DNA from: Solirubrobacterales bacterium
GTDB lineage: Bacteria > Actinomycetota > Thermoleophilia > Solirubrobacterales > Solirubrobacteraceae
DNA: 64,000 bases
Direction of reading: 5' to 3'
Assembly: GCA_947474595.1 (NCBI GenBank)
Contig: CANJIV010000005.1
Coordinates: 62,001-126,000 of the forward strand
The notes under the pieces: generated by a model
Told to the model about the DNA's origin: nothing
Database searches by the model: none
The model's input: only the letters and a program-made list of their open reading frames with translations
In this document: positions 51,218-60,233 of the stretch, in pieces
How positions within the stretch are numbered: position 1 is the first letter of the stretch
Layout: every line of letters begins with the position of its first letter
Made by a program: the position numbers and the translations under genes

Positions 51218-53458
51218 ATGAGTAGCAGTGCTGTAACGCGGGTTTCCGTGGAGATTTCAGGTACTGAGATTTCGTTTGAAACCGGCAAGATGGCCAAGCA
51301 GGCATCCGGCGCCGTTGTAGTTCGCGCTGGAGACACGATGGTGCTGGCAACCGCCACAGCCGGCAACGAGCGCGATGTCGACTTCCTCCCGCTAACAGTG
51401 GACGTCGAGGAGCGCATGTATGCAGCGGGCAAGATCCCGGGCTCATTTTTCAAGCGCGAAGGCCGCTCGGGGGAGAAGGGCACTCTCACGGCTCGCATGA
51501 TCGACCGTCCGCTGCGGCCACTCTTTCCAAAGGGCTGGCGCCGTGAGACCCAGCTGGTCTCGATCCCTCTATCGATAGATCACGTCCATCCATATGACAT
51601 CTTGGCCATGAACGGCGCGAGCGCCGCGCTAATGATCTCCGACATTCCATTCCCCACTCCTGTGGGTGCTGTACGGATCGGGAAGATTGACGGTAACTTC
51701 GTAGTCAATCCATCTGAGCCCGACCTTCTAGACAACACCGATCTCGACCTGATTGTTGCTGGAACTGAAGACGCAATCTTGATGGTGGAAGCCGGTGCTA
51801 ACGAGATCCCTGAGGCCGAAATCCTCGACGCTCTCGATATCGCTCACGATGCCATCAAGCTTCTCTGCGGCGCCCAGCGAGAGCTAGCGGCCAAGGTAGG
51901 TAAGCCAAAGATGGTCTTCGAAGCACCGAAGTTTGATGAATCACTCCTTGTCGCCGTCAAGGCTTCACACGGAGCTGCCCTAGATGAGGCCACTCAGGTC
52001 TTCGACAAGGCCGACCGTGAGAACGCCTGCAAGGCAGTAGAGGCAGCGATCATCAAGGAGCACGCTGGCGATCCAGAAGCCGACGGATACAGCGAGCGTC
52101 GTGCCGATGCCAAGACCGCATTTGAGAAGCTCGAGAAGTCGACTATTCGCCAGCGCATCGCGGTGCAGAAGAAGCGCCCCGATGGCCGCGCGACAGACGA
52201 GATCCGTCCGATTGACATCGACGTCAGCGTAATGCCGCGTACTCACGGCTCCGCGCTGTTCACGCGAGGCCAGACCCAGGCATTGAGTGTTGTGGCGATG
52301 GGCACGCTCCGCGAGGAGATGCGCCTAGACACACTCGGCCTCGAAACCGCCAAGTTCTACTGGCACCACTACAACTTCCCGCCGTTCTCGGTCGGAGAAG
52401 CTGGCTTCATGCGTGGTCCCAAGCGTCGGGACATCGGTCACGGTGCGCTTGCTGAACGAGCACTAGTACCGATGATCCCTAGCACGGAGGACTTTCCTTA
52501 CACGATCAGAGTCGTTTCCGACATCCTTGAATCGAATGGATCGTCGTCGATGGCTTCGGTGTGTGGGTCGTCTCTATCGCTGATGGACGCGGGCGTACCG
52601 CTCAAGCGACCGGTTGCAGGCATCGCGATGGGACTGATCAAGGAGGGTGATGACTACGTTGTCCTAACTGACATCGCGGGAGTCGAAGACCACCTCGGTG
52701 ACATGGACTTCAAGGTCGCTGGCACTTCCGAAGGAATCACCGCGTTGCAGATGGACATCAAGATCACCGGCGTGACCTTTGACATCCTGCGCGACGCACT
52801 TGCACAGGCACTAACAGCGAGGACATTCATCCTAGGCAAGATGAATGAAGCGATCGCGGAGCCACGGGCCGAACTTAGCCCTTACGCGCCGCGCATCTCA
52901 ACGATCTCCATCGATCCCGAGAAGATTGGCCTCCTAATTGGCAAGGGTGGAGAGACGATCCGCTCGCTCTGTGAAGAGTTTGAGTCACAGATCGACGTTA
53001 ATGATGAGGGACAGGTGTTGATCTACTCCCAGAATGGTGAGATGGGCGACGCCCTCGTAGACCGGATCCGTACGATGACCAAAGAGGTTGCTGTCGGTGA
53101 CGCCTTTAAGGGCAAGGTCGTCAAGACCACCGCGTTCGGCGCATTCGTCGAGCTTGCCAAGGGCACCGATGGTCTCTTGCACATCTCAAACATCGCCCCA
53201 GGAGAGAGGCCTTCGACCGTCGAAGAGGTTCTCAACAAGGGAGACGACATCGATGTTGTCGTAGTCGAAGTCGATCGCGAGCGTGGCCGCATCGGCCTGC
53301 GTCTAGCCAGCGACCCGTCTGTAGCTGGGAAGTCGGTTGAAGAGCTCGCCGCAGCTGCGACTGCTGAAAAAGAGCGCAGTGGTGGCGGTGGCGGAAGCCG
53401 AGAAGGTGGCCGCCCACGTCGCGATGGCGGCGACCGCGGTCGTAGCCGGGACCGGTAG
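51218..53458 (+). CDS. pnp: Polyribonucleotide nucleotidyltransferase (PNPase)
   Basis: 746 aa phosphorolytic 3'-5' exoribonuclease. Two RNase PH domains (the first from VSVEISGTEISFETGKMAKQASG; the second with RTHGSALFTRGQTQAL and FPPFSVGEAGFMRGPKRRDIGHG), KH domain (IGLLIGKGGETIRSLCEEF) and S1 domain (FKGKVVKTTAFGAFVEL), then a short Gly/Arg tail. AGGGA precedes ATG. The 89-nt leader has an imperfect stem GCCCGTC/GGCGGGC that might matter for self-regulation. rnj lies further along the same cluster. Confidence 0.98.
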   Translation: MSSSAVTRVSVEISGTEISFETGKMAKQASGAVVVRAGDTMVLATATAGNERDVDFLPLTVDVEERMYAAGKIPGSFFKREGRSGEKGTLTARMIDRPLRPLFPKGWRRETQLVSIPLSIDHVHPYDILAMNGASAALMISDIPFPTPVGAVRIGKIDGNFVVNPSEPDLLDNTDLDLIVAGTEDAILMVEAGANEIPEAEILDALDIAHDAIKLLCGAQRELAAKVGKPKMVFEAPKFDESLLVAVKASHGAALDEATQVFDKADRENACKAVEAAIIKEHAGDPEADGYSERRADAKTAFEKLEKSTIRQRIAVQKKRPDGRATDEIRPIDIDVSVMPRTHGSALFTRGQTQALSVVAMGTLREEMRLDTLGLETAKFYWHHYNFPPFSVGEAGFMRGPKRRDIGHGALAERALVPMIPSTEDFPYTIRVVSDILESNGSSSMASVCGSSLSLMDAGVPLKRPVAGIAMGLIKEGDDYVVLTDIAGVEDHLGDMDFKVAGTSEGITALQMDIKITGVTFDILRDALAQALTARTFILGKMNEAIAEPRAELSPYAPRISTISIDPEKIGLLIGKGGETIRSLCEEFESQIDVNDEGQVLIYSQNGEMGDALVDRIRTMTKEVAVGDAFKGKVVKTTAFGAFVELAKGTDGLLHISNIAPGERPSTVEEVLNKGDDIDVVVVEVDRERGRIGLRLASDPSVAGKSVEELAAAATAEKERSGGGGGSREGGRPRRDGGDRGRSRDR

Positions 53459-53467
53459 CCACCGCAG

Positions 53468-54763
53468 ATGGCGCGTGTGGCCGGAGCCGACCACGAGTAC
53501 ACCGAACTGAGTTCTGGTGTGCGGATCGTCACGGAGGCACTTCCCTCCGTGCGGTCCGCCGCAATCGGAATCTTCATCGGGACCGGCTCACGCGCCGAGC
53601 AGGTTCAACAGGCGGGACTCTCACACCTACTCGAGCATCTGATCTTCAAGGGCACGTCAAGCCATACATCCCTTGAGATTGATCAGATCTTCGACGGCAT
53701 GGGTGCTGAGCTAAACGCCGCGACTGGCAAAGAGTCCACGGTCGTCTTGTCTCGGGTGCTAGATCGTCATATCCCACGAGCCTTTGAGGTGATGGCAGAT
53801 ATGGTCTGGCGACCTGCCTTTGAGGAGGTTGACGCCGAACGCCAAGTGGTTTTAGAAGAGATAGCTATGTACGAAGACGATCCACAAGACAGAGTCTTTG
53901 AGGTCTTAGGGCACGCCGTATTCGGTGACGACCCGCTCGGGCGGCCGATTATCGGCCTAGCCTCTGTCATCGCCGATACGCCGCTTGAGGAGATTCGGGA
54001 GTTCCATCGCAGTCGCTACGTACCGGCAAACGTCGTTGTGGCGGCGGCTGGGTCAGTCGATCACGAGGAGATCGTCAAGCTTGTGCAAGCGACGCTGCCC
54101 AGTAGCTACGAACCTCGCCTAGAGCCAGACGAAATAGCTGCGGTCATCTTCGAGCAGCGCTCCTGCTTTGAGACTAAGGAGACCGAGCAGTACCACGTCT
54201 GCTTGGGGGGCCTTGGTATCGCCCGTGATGACGAAAGACGCTTCGCGCTGCGCGTGCTGGACAACATCTTCGGCGGCACCTCCTCTTCACACCTCTTCCA
54301 AGAGATCCGTGAGCGGCGCGGGCTGGCCTACTCAGTTCAATCCTTCGCCAGCCATTACGCAGGCGTGGGACAGGTCGGGCTCTACCTCGGTACCCGACCA
54401 GAGAACCTCGTTGAAGCGATGTCAATTATTGGGCAGGAACTCGATCGCCTAGCCAACACTCCGGCAACCACAGATGAGCTCGATCGATCACGGGAGAACG
54501 TCAAGGGTAGGCTTGTGCTCTCCATGGAATCAACAAGCATGCGAATGAATCGATTAGGCGCCTCATATCTGAGCCATATGCCAGTGCTCTCCGTCGACGA
54601 GGTGATCGAGCGCATCGACGCAGTAACCCTCGATGACCTAACCGAGCTATCGCATGAACTGTTTGGAGTTGAGCGACTTTCGGCCGCCGGCGTCGGTGGC
54701 GATATTGAACACTTCCGGACTGCGCTAGCAGGCGTGAGTCCCCAACTGGCAGCGGCCACATGA
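53468..54763 (+). CDS. M16-family zinc peptidase (processing-peptidase-like)
   Basis: 431 aa. The inverted zinc motif is HLLEHLIFKGT (HxxEH), with the downstream Glu in the EVDAERQVVLEEI segment, and GGTSSSHLFQEIRERRGLAYSVQSF marks the second half. Members cut short peptides and unfolded proteins. A gene of this family next to pnp and the dap genes is common in Gram-positives. It starts 9 nt after pnp and overlaps dapB by 4 nt. Confidence 0.95.
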   Translation: MARVAGADHEYTELSSGVRIVTEALPSVRSAAIGIFIGTGSRAEQVQQAGLSHLLEHLIFKGTSSHTSLEIDQIFDGMGAELNAATGKESTVVLSRVLDRHIPRAFEVMADMVWRPAFEEVDAERQVVLEEIAMYEDDPQDRVFEVLGHAVFGDDPLGRPIIGLASVIADTPLEEIREFHRSRYVPANVVVAAAGSVDHEEIVKLVQATLPSSYEPRLEPDEIAAVIFEQRSCFETKETEQYHVCLGGLGIARDDERRFALRVLDNIFGGTSSSHLFQEIRERRGLAYSVQSFASHYAGVGQVGLYLGTRPENLVEAMSIIGQELDRLANTPATTDELDRSRENVKGRLVLSMESTSMRMNRLGASYLSHMPVLSVDEVIERIDAVTLDDLTELSHELFGVERLSAAGVGGDIEHFRTALAGVSPQLAAAT

Positions 54764-55416
54764 TCGCCGTCGCGGTTGCTGGCGCAGCGGGGCGGATGGG
54801 CCAGTCGGTCTGTGCGGCCGTAGAGGCAGCTGATGACATGGAGCTCGTTGGCCGGGCCGATCCCGCGCTTGGCACCACACTGGCTGACGTCTTACCAATC
54901 GCTGAAGTTGTCGTTGACTTCACCATCCCAGATACCGCATTGGCAAACGCGCTGGCATGTCTTGAGGCTGGCGTTCACATCGTTATTGGCACGACTGGGT
55001 TTGACCCCGAACCGCTACTCACGGCACGTGGAGCAAACGTTTTCATTGCACCTAATTTCGCGATCGGCGCGGTCCTGATGATGAAGTTTGCCGCTGAGGC
55101 AGCGCGCCATATGCCGGCCGCAGAGATCATCGAACTTCACCACCCCGCAAAGATCGATAGCCCGAGTGGCACAGCTAAGAGAACCGCGGAGTTGATGGCT
55201 GCGGCCTCGGGCGGACCGGAGCCAATCATCCACTCAGTTCGCCTGCCTGGCATCGTCGCTGATCAAGAGGTTATCTTCGGCGACCTCGCCCAGACCCTGA
55301 CCCTGCGCCATGCAACGACATCAAGAGATTCCTTTATGCCCGGGGTTCTACTGGCCATCCGCAAGGTTGGTGGGTTGACACAATCGCCCCTGGTTGGACT
55401 TGAACACCTCCTCTAG
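54760..55416 (+). CDS. dapB: 4-hydroxy-tetrahydrodipicolinate reductase DapB (short)
   Basis: 218 aa. NAD(P)H-binding VAGAAGRMGQSV at the N-terminus and the signature ELHHPAKIDSPSGTA in the catalytic region; RDSFMPGVLLAIRKV is near the end. It reduces the DapA product on the lysine/diaminopimelate route. It is shorter than the usual ~245-270 aa, the loss being spread between the domains, but all key motifs remain. Overlaps the peptidase gene by ATGA. Confidence 0.94.
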   Translation: MIAVAVAGAAGRMGQSVCAAVEAADDMELVGRADPALGTTLADVLPIAEVVVDFTIPDTALANALACLEAGVHIVIGTTGFDPEPLLTARGANVFIAPNFAIGAVLMMKFAAEAARHMPAAEIIELHHPAKIDSPSGTAKRTAELMAAASGGPEPIIHSVRLPGIVADQEVIFGDLAQTLTLRHATTSRDSFMPGVLLAIRKVGGLTQSPLVGLEHLL

Positions 55417-55426
55417 CATGAGCAGG

Positions 55427-55453
55427 CCGACTGGCCAAGACCCACCCAGTCGG
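55427..55453 (+). other. Hairpin between dapB and dapA
   Basis: CCGACTGG (55427-55434) and CCAGTCGG (55446-55453) pair perfectly with an 11-nt loop. No T-run. It precedes the dapA -10 element and may be a U-less terminator. Confidence 0.4.
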
Positions 55454-55474
55454 GACCCTGAGCGCGATCAGTGG

Positions 55475-55480
55475 GATACT
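55475..55480 (+). promoter_or_regulatory. -10 element GATACT for dapA, probable leaderless start
   Basis: GATACT, 8 nt, then ATG 55489. It supports ATG 55489 over the in-frame GTG 55471, which would overlap the promoter. Confidence 0.45.
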
Positions 55481-55488
55481 CACCCTTG

Positions 55489-56346
55489 ATGTCAGACCTC
55501 GGCGCCATTATTACCGCCATGGTCACTCCTTTTGACGCGGACGGCCGCGTCGACGATGGGGCGGCCGTAGCCCTTATGCACTTCCTGCTCAATAACGGTT
55601 CCGACGGAGTTGTTATCGCGGGCACCACTGGCGAAGGTTCTTCCCTCCAAGACGAAGAGCACTTAGGCTTGATCGATCTCGCTGTAGGAGAAGTTGGGGG
55701 TCAGATGACTGTGATCGCTAGCACCGGATCTAATGACACCCGCCACGCGGTTGCGCTCACAGAGCGTGCCACTGAGCTTGGCGCCGACGGCATTCTCTCG
55801 GTCGCTCCTTACTACGTTCGCCCCAACCGGCGAGGCATGGTGCGCCACTATCAAGAGATCGCCAAGGCGACCGATAAGCCGGTCATTCTCTATAACATTC
55901 CGGTACGGACGGGAATAGACATCCCTAATGACCTCTGTGCAGAGCTGGCCCAAATAGAGCACATCGACGCCCTCAAGCAAGCTCGGTCGACAGACGTTGC
56001 GATGGTTGATGGCCTAGCCCTCTACGCCGGAAACGACGAGATGGTTTGTGACGTACTCGAGCTTGGAGGTGCCGGTGGCATCTGCGTCGCAAGTCATCTT
56101 GTGGGCAAAGAGATGCGCAGAATGGTCGACGAGCCCGAGCATCGGCGCGAGATTGATGCCAGCCTGCACGAGATATATGAGGCGATGGGGGTTACGACTA
56201 ACCCGATCCCCGTAAAGAAGGCGCTAGCCCTCTGTGGCCACCAGGTGGGTGGTCTGCGTCTGCCTCTCGTTGAAGCCGACGAGGAAGAGACCGCAGCAAT
56301 CGCCGGCGCGCTTACTCGCCATGGACTGCTGCAGGCAGCACGCTAA
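55489..56346 (+). CDS. dapA: 4-hydroxy-tetrahydrodipicolinate synthase DapA
   Basis: 285 aa TIM-barrel aldolase condensing pyruvate with aspartate semialdehyde. GTTGEGSSL, the YYVRPNRRGMVRHYQEIA region with the proton-relay Tyr, LYNIPVRTGIDI and the Schiff-base Lys in IDALKQARS are present. ATG 55489 gives MSDLGAIITAMVTPF, the usual N-terminus. Its TAA shares a base with the rnj ATG. Confidence 0.96.
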   Translation: MSDLGAIITAMVTPFDADGRVDDGAAVALMHFLLNNGSDGVVIAGTTGEGSSLQDEEHLGLIDLAVGEVGGQMTVIASTGSNDTRHAVALTERATELGADGILSVAPYYVRPNRRGMVRHYQEIAKATDKPVILYNIPVRTGIDIPNDLCAELAQIEHIDALKQARSTDVAMVDGLALYAGNDEMVCDVLELGGAGGICVASHLVGKEMRRMVDEPEHRREIDASLHEIYEAMGVTTNPIPVKKALALCGHQVGGLRLPLVEADEEETAAIAGALTRHGLLQAAR

Positions 56347-58016
56347 TGAGCTCCAAGCTACGCATCCTCCCACTCGGCGGACTGGGCGAGATCGGAAAGA
56401 ATATGACGGTGGTCGAGTACGACGATCGGATCCTGATCGTCGATGCAGGCCTGCGGTTTCCAACCGCAGAGATGCTAGGGATCGATCTCGTCCTTCCTGA
56501 CTTCGCCTATCTGCGCGACCGCTGCTCCGACATCGAAGGCATCGTTATTACCCACGGACACGAGGACCACCTCGGTGCCCTGCCGTGGCTGTTGCGAGAG
56601 CTGGGCCAAGAGAGCATCCCAGCCGTCTACGGGGGGCCGCTAACGATGGCCATGGCCCGCTCCAAACTCGAAGAGCACAAGCTCAAAGACACGCACCTCG
56701 AAGATGTCATCGACGGTGAAGAGTTCACGTTAGGGCCATTTAACATCGAACTCATTCATATGACTCACTCGATCCCGGACGCAAGCGCTGTCGCGATTGG
56801 TACCGAATTGGGAACCGTTTTGATTACCGGGGACTACAAGTTCGACCAAACTCCCGTCGACGGCAAGCCCGCCGACATTTCGCGCCTGGCCGAACTGGGC
56901 CGCGAAGGCGTCTTGCTGCTCTGCGGGGACTCCACTAACGCCGATCGCCCCGGATTTTCATCCTCAGAGTCGGGAGTAGGTCCCCACCTGGAGGAGACCT
57001 TTGCTCGCTGCGAGGGTCGAATCGTAGTCACCAGTTTCGCCTCAAATATTCACCGCGTTCAACAGGTCTGCGATGCCGCCGCCGCCCTTGGTCGCAAGGT
57101 CGCGCTAGTCGGGCGCTCAATGCGAAAGAACGTCAACATCGGCCGTCAGCTAGGCCACATCGATCTTCCGGATGGCCTGCTCGTACAGCCTCGCGAAATC
57201 GACAGCTTTCCCGACCACAAGCTTGTAGTTATCTCAACCGGCTCTCAAGGTGAGCCGCTTTCGGCACTACGGCGCATGGCCCACCGCGACCACCGCCAGG
57301 TGCAACTCCACGACGGCGACACGGTCGTCTTCTCGGCCACCCCAATCCCCGGCAACGAGCGCGCAGTCAATGAGACGATCGATCGCCTCTTTCAGATCGG
57401 CTGCGATGTAATCACGACTAAGGATGCCCCAGTACACGCCTCGGGTCATGGCTACGCGGAGGAGATCAAACTAATGCTCAACCTCACTCAGCCCCGCTAC
57501 GTGATGCCATTCCACGGCGACTTTAGGCGGATACAGCTTCATGCTCGCCTAGCTGAATCCGTCGGCGTTAATTCAGACAACATCTTCCGCGGCGAGAACG
57601 GCCTGCCGCTTGAGATCGACTCTCGCGGCGCCCGCTTTGGCGATCGCGAGCAGTCAGGAATGATCTTTGTTGACGGCGTCGAAATCGGCGACGTGACTGA
57701 TGTCGCCCTGCGTGACAGGCGGATGCTCTCAGCCGATGGCATCTTCATCGTTGTCGCAACCGTCTCAGAGCAAGATGGGCAGTCGGTGGCGCCGCCCGAG
57801 GTTATCTTCCGCGGAGTTCCATTCCTCACCGACGACGACAGCGTCCTCATCGAGGAGATCCGCGCCTGTGTCGAGAGATCACTTGATAGGGCAGCGAGTG
57901 AGGAGATACACGAGATAGACCTACTCCAACAGGCCCTTCACGACGATCTCGGTAAGTTTGTCTACGACCGCTTGGGTCGTAGACCAATGGTCCTGCCAGT
58001 CATCGTCGAAGTCTAG
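56346..58016 (+). CDS. rnj: Ribonuclease J
   Basis: 556 aa beta-CASP metallo-beta-lactamase with endonuclease and 5'-3' exonuclease activity. LRILPLGGLGEIGKNMTVVEY opens the protein, ITHGHEDHLGALPWLL is the metal site, and VLLCGDSTNADRPGFSSSE, VISTGSQGEPLSALRR and HASGHGYAEEIKLML are typical RNase J. With pnp in the same cluster it covers 5' and 3' RNA decay. The pairing dapA-rnj is widely conserved. Confidence 0.98.
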   Translation: MSSKLRILPLGGLGEIGKNMTVVEYDDRILIVDAGLRFPTAEMLGIDLVLPDFAYLRDRCSDIEGIVITHGHEDHLGALPWLLRELGQESIPAVYGGPLTMAMARSKLEEHKLKDTHLEDVIDGEEFTLGPFNIELIHMTHSIPDASAVAIGTELGTVLITGDYKFDQTPVDGKPADISRLAELGREGVLLLCGDSTNADRPGFSSSESGVGPHLEETFARCEGRIVVTSFASNIHRVQQVCDAAAALGRKVALVGRSMRKNVNIGRQLGHIDLPDGLLVQPREIDSFPDHKLVVISTGSQGEPLSALRRMAHRDHRQVQLHDGDTVVFSATPIPGNERAVNETIDRLFQIGCDVITTKDAPVHASGHGYAEEIKLMLNLTQPRYVMPFHGDFRRIQLHARLAESVGVNSDNIFRGENGLPLEIDSRGARFGDREQSGMIFVDGVEIGDVTDVALRDRRMLSADGIFIVVATVSEQDGQSVAPPEVIFRGVPFLTDDDSVLIEEIRACVERSLDRAASEEIHEIDLLQQALHDDLGKFVYDRLGRRPMVLPVIVEV

Positions 58017-58046
58017 TCCCGCCTAGGCTTGGGTTGGCCCGACCGT

Positions 58047-59405
58047 CTACCGTGCGGCGGGCAGGTCGACGAGGAAGCGTGCGCCTCCACCGTTATTAGT
58101 GGTTAAGAGCTCGACCGTCCCACCATGAGATTCCGCGACGGCACGAACGATTGAAAGACCCAGCCCTGAGCTGCCTGACCGATCTCCGCCACCACGGACA
58201 AAGCGCTCGAACACCGACCCTCGCAGGGCTTCAGGTACCCCTGGGCCATCGTCTTCGATCGTCAGCAGACACCTTCCAGCGCGGCCCACAACGGTGGCTT
58301 TGATCTGCGTCCCCCTTGGGGTGTGGCGTACCGCGTTTTCGATGAGGTTGACTGTTAATCGATGAAGTTCGTCGCGCGCTCCGTCGACCAGCACATGCTG
58401 TGCATCGATAGTCAGTTCGTGGTCGGCCATGATTGGAGCAAGCTCGCCCGCGGCTTCATGAAGCATCTCTGCGATATCTACCTCTTTGCGTGTGCCCGGC
58501 CGACCAGCATCCGCTCGCGCTAGTAGAAGTAGGTCTGCCACCAAGCTGCGCATGCGCAATGAAGACCGTAAGGCGCTTTGAGCTGACTCACCGAGCTCTC
58601 CATCAAGGCCGTCCTCTAGGAGTTCAAGATTTGCGAGAATCGCGGTCAGCGGAGTACGCAGCTCGTGTGAAGCGTCGGCTACGAAAGCACGTTGGCGCTC
58701 CAACATCGCCTCGCTCTCTGTACGCGCCTCGTCGAGGGCGTGAAGCATCCCCTCTAGCGTGCTGGCTAGTTCAGAGACTTCGTCGTTGGCGACCGGACGG
58801 GGGAGGCGCACGCCGGGATCCCGAGTCTGCTCGATCTTCGCCGCCGCACGAGTTAGCGCGGCGATCGGGCTCATCGCTCTGCGCGCGACCGCCAGGCCGG
58901 CTAGCAGGGCTAGCAGGGCGCCCCCTACTACCCCCAAGATGAGGAAGAAACGCACATTGCTGACTGAGTCCTGCACGTCCGAAAGCGGACGGGCATACTG
59001 CACAACAGCAATCCCGAACGGTCGAACGCGGACGGGACGACCCTCGATGCGATACTCGCCTTGGTCGTAGCTACCGATCAAAACGACACCGAGGTCAGGT
59101 GCTCGATCGGACTGGCAGATGGTGTAGCCATCTAACGTAACAATTCTGATGCTCGCGTTATCCGCGCTAGTGAACGAGTTCAGGTCCTCGCCTTCGCATA
59201 GGCCGGTGCCCAGGGATAGGTTGATGCGCACAACTTCTTTTTTCGCCAAAAGATCAGCGCTAAGCCTTGTCTGATCGTTGAAGTCGGACTGAATTTGACG
59301 AGTCGTCAAGACCCCAACCAGCACGGCGAAGCAGCAGAGGATGACGAGCGTCAGCAGGGCTGACCCGCCGGCAAGGCGCCAGCGAATCGGCAGCCGCCTA
59401 TGCAC
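58047..59405 (-). CDS. Sensor histidine kinase of an OmpR-type two-component system
   Basis: 452 aa from GTG 59405. TM1 is about residues 10-32 (LAGGSALLTLVILCCFAVLVGVL), an extracytoplasmic sensor of ~110 residues follows, TM2 is FFLILGVVGGALLALLAGLAVA, then HAMP (RRAMSPIAALTRAAAKIE), HisKA with FVADASHELRTPLTAILANLELL, and HATPase with NLIENAVRHTP, DDGPGVP and GLGLSIVRAVAESHGG. GTG 59405 overlaps the regulator stop by 8 nt; the longer in-frame start at 59543 would overlap deeply. Signal unknown. Transcribed after its partner regulator. Confidence 0.94.
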   Translation of the reverse strand: MHRRLPIRWRLAGGSALLTLVILCCFAVLVGVLTTRQIQSDFNDQTRLSADLLAKKEVVRINLSLGTGLCEGEDLNSFTSADNASIRIVTLDGYTICQSDRAPDLGVVLIGSYDQGEYRIEGRPVRVRPFGIAVVQYARPLSDVQDSVSNVRFFLILGVVGGALLALLAGLAVARRAMSPIAALTRAAAKIEQTRDPGVRLPRPVANDEVSELASTLEGMLHALDEARTESEAMLERQRAFVADASHELRTPLTAILANLELLEDGLDGELGESAQSALRSSLRMRSLVADLLLLARADAGRPGTRKEVDIAEMLHEAAGELAPIMADHELTIDAQHVLVDGARDELHRLTVNLIENAVRHTPRGTQIKATVVGRAGRCLLTIEDDGPGVPEALRGSVFERFVRGGGDRSGSSGLGLSIVRAVAESHGGTVELLTTNNGGGARFLVDLPAAR

Positions 59406-60084
59406 GGAGAACGTAGCCCGCGCCGCGGATCGTGTGTAGAACGCGAGGCTCGCCTTCAGCCTCAAGTTTCCTCCGCAGGTTAGAGACGAAGACTTCGATC
59501 GTATTCGTGATTGAGAACGGGTCATAACCCCACACCTCGTCAAGCAGACGTTGACGCGAGATGACGATGCGCTCGTTGCGAATCAGGTATTCCAGCAACT
59601 CAAACTCGCGTTGGGTCAGATCTATCACGCGTCCATTTCGACTGACCTCGTGGGTGTCGGGGTTGAGGATCACGTCATTCATTACAAGTGGGGCCGACCC
59701 ACGCGGCGGGCGTCGGCGCAACAGTGCTCGCAATCTGGCGAGTAGCTCCTGGCGCTCAAAGGGCTTGACGAGGTAGTCGTCAGCACCAGTATCTAGGCCT
59801 TTGACCCGATCCTCGACTCCATCGCGAGCCGTCAACATCAATATCGGCGTGTCATCACGGTCACGCAAGCGCTTTGCCACCTCGATGCCGTCCATGCCTG
59901 GTAAGCCGAGATCGAGAATGATCAGATCCGGCGAAAAGATTGGCACGCCCTCTAGCGCGGCGATGCCATCTCCGATCGTGCGTACCTCGTATCCCTCCAG
60001 GCGCAGTGAACGCTGAAGCGCGAGCGCGATCTCCTCGTCGTCCTCTACTACAAGGACCCGTGGCGGGCGAGTGAAGTTATCCAT
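59398..60084 (-). CDS. OmpR-family response regulator
   Basis: 228 aa. The receiver has VLVVEDDEEIALAL and the phospho-acceptor Asp in DLIILDLGLPGMDG, with Lys in DDYLVKPFERQELLARL; the C-terminal winged helix has LTQREFELLEYLIRN and VFVSNLRRKLE. First gene of the pair. ATG 60084 follows minus-strand TACCAT by 7 nt. Targets unknown. Confidence 0.96.
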   Translation of the reverse strand: MDNFTRPPRVLVVEDDEEIALALQRSLRLEGYEVRTIGDGIAALEGVPIFSPDLIILDLGLPGMDGIEVAKRLRDRDDTPILMLTARDGVEDRVKGLDTGADDYLVKPFERQELLARLRALLRRRPPRGSAPLVMNDVILNPDTHEVSRNGRVIDLTQREFELLEYLIRNERIVISRQRLLDEVWGYDPFSITNTIEVFVSNLRRKLEAEGEPRVLHTIRGAGYVLRA

Positions 60085-60091
60085 CTGCTCG

Positions 60092-60097
60092 ATGGTA
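60092..60097 (-). promoter_or_regulatory. -10 element TACCAT for the response-regulator gene, probable leaderless start
   Basis: On the minus strand TACCAT, 7 nt, then ATG 60084. It shares the 149-nt intergenic region with ftsK. Confidence 0.45.
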
Positions 60098-60233
60098 CGG
60101 GGCGCAGAGGGTAATGCGTAGCTCTTTAGCTAGTTTTATAAATCGGGATACAACGGGATATGTCGAGGCGCAGCTGTGATCTGGGCTAGGCAGGGGGAAG
60201 TAAGGCCGTGTCGAAGGGGTAAGGCCAGAACTT

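Noticed and set aside
58047-59543. Longer histidine kinase from 59543
   Set aside because: It would overlap the regulator gene by about 145 nt; GTG 59405, overlapping by 8 nt, is the normal arrangement.
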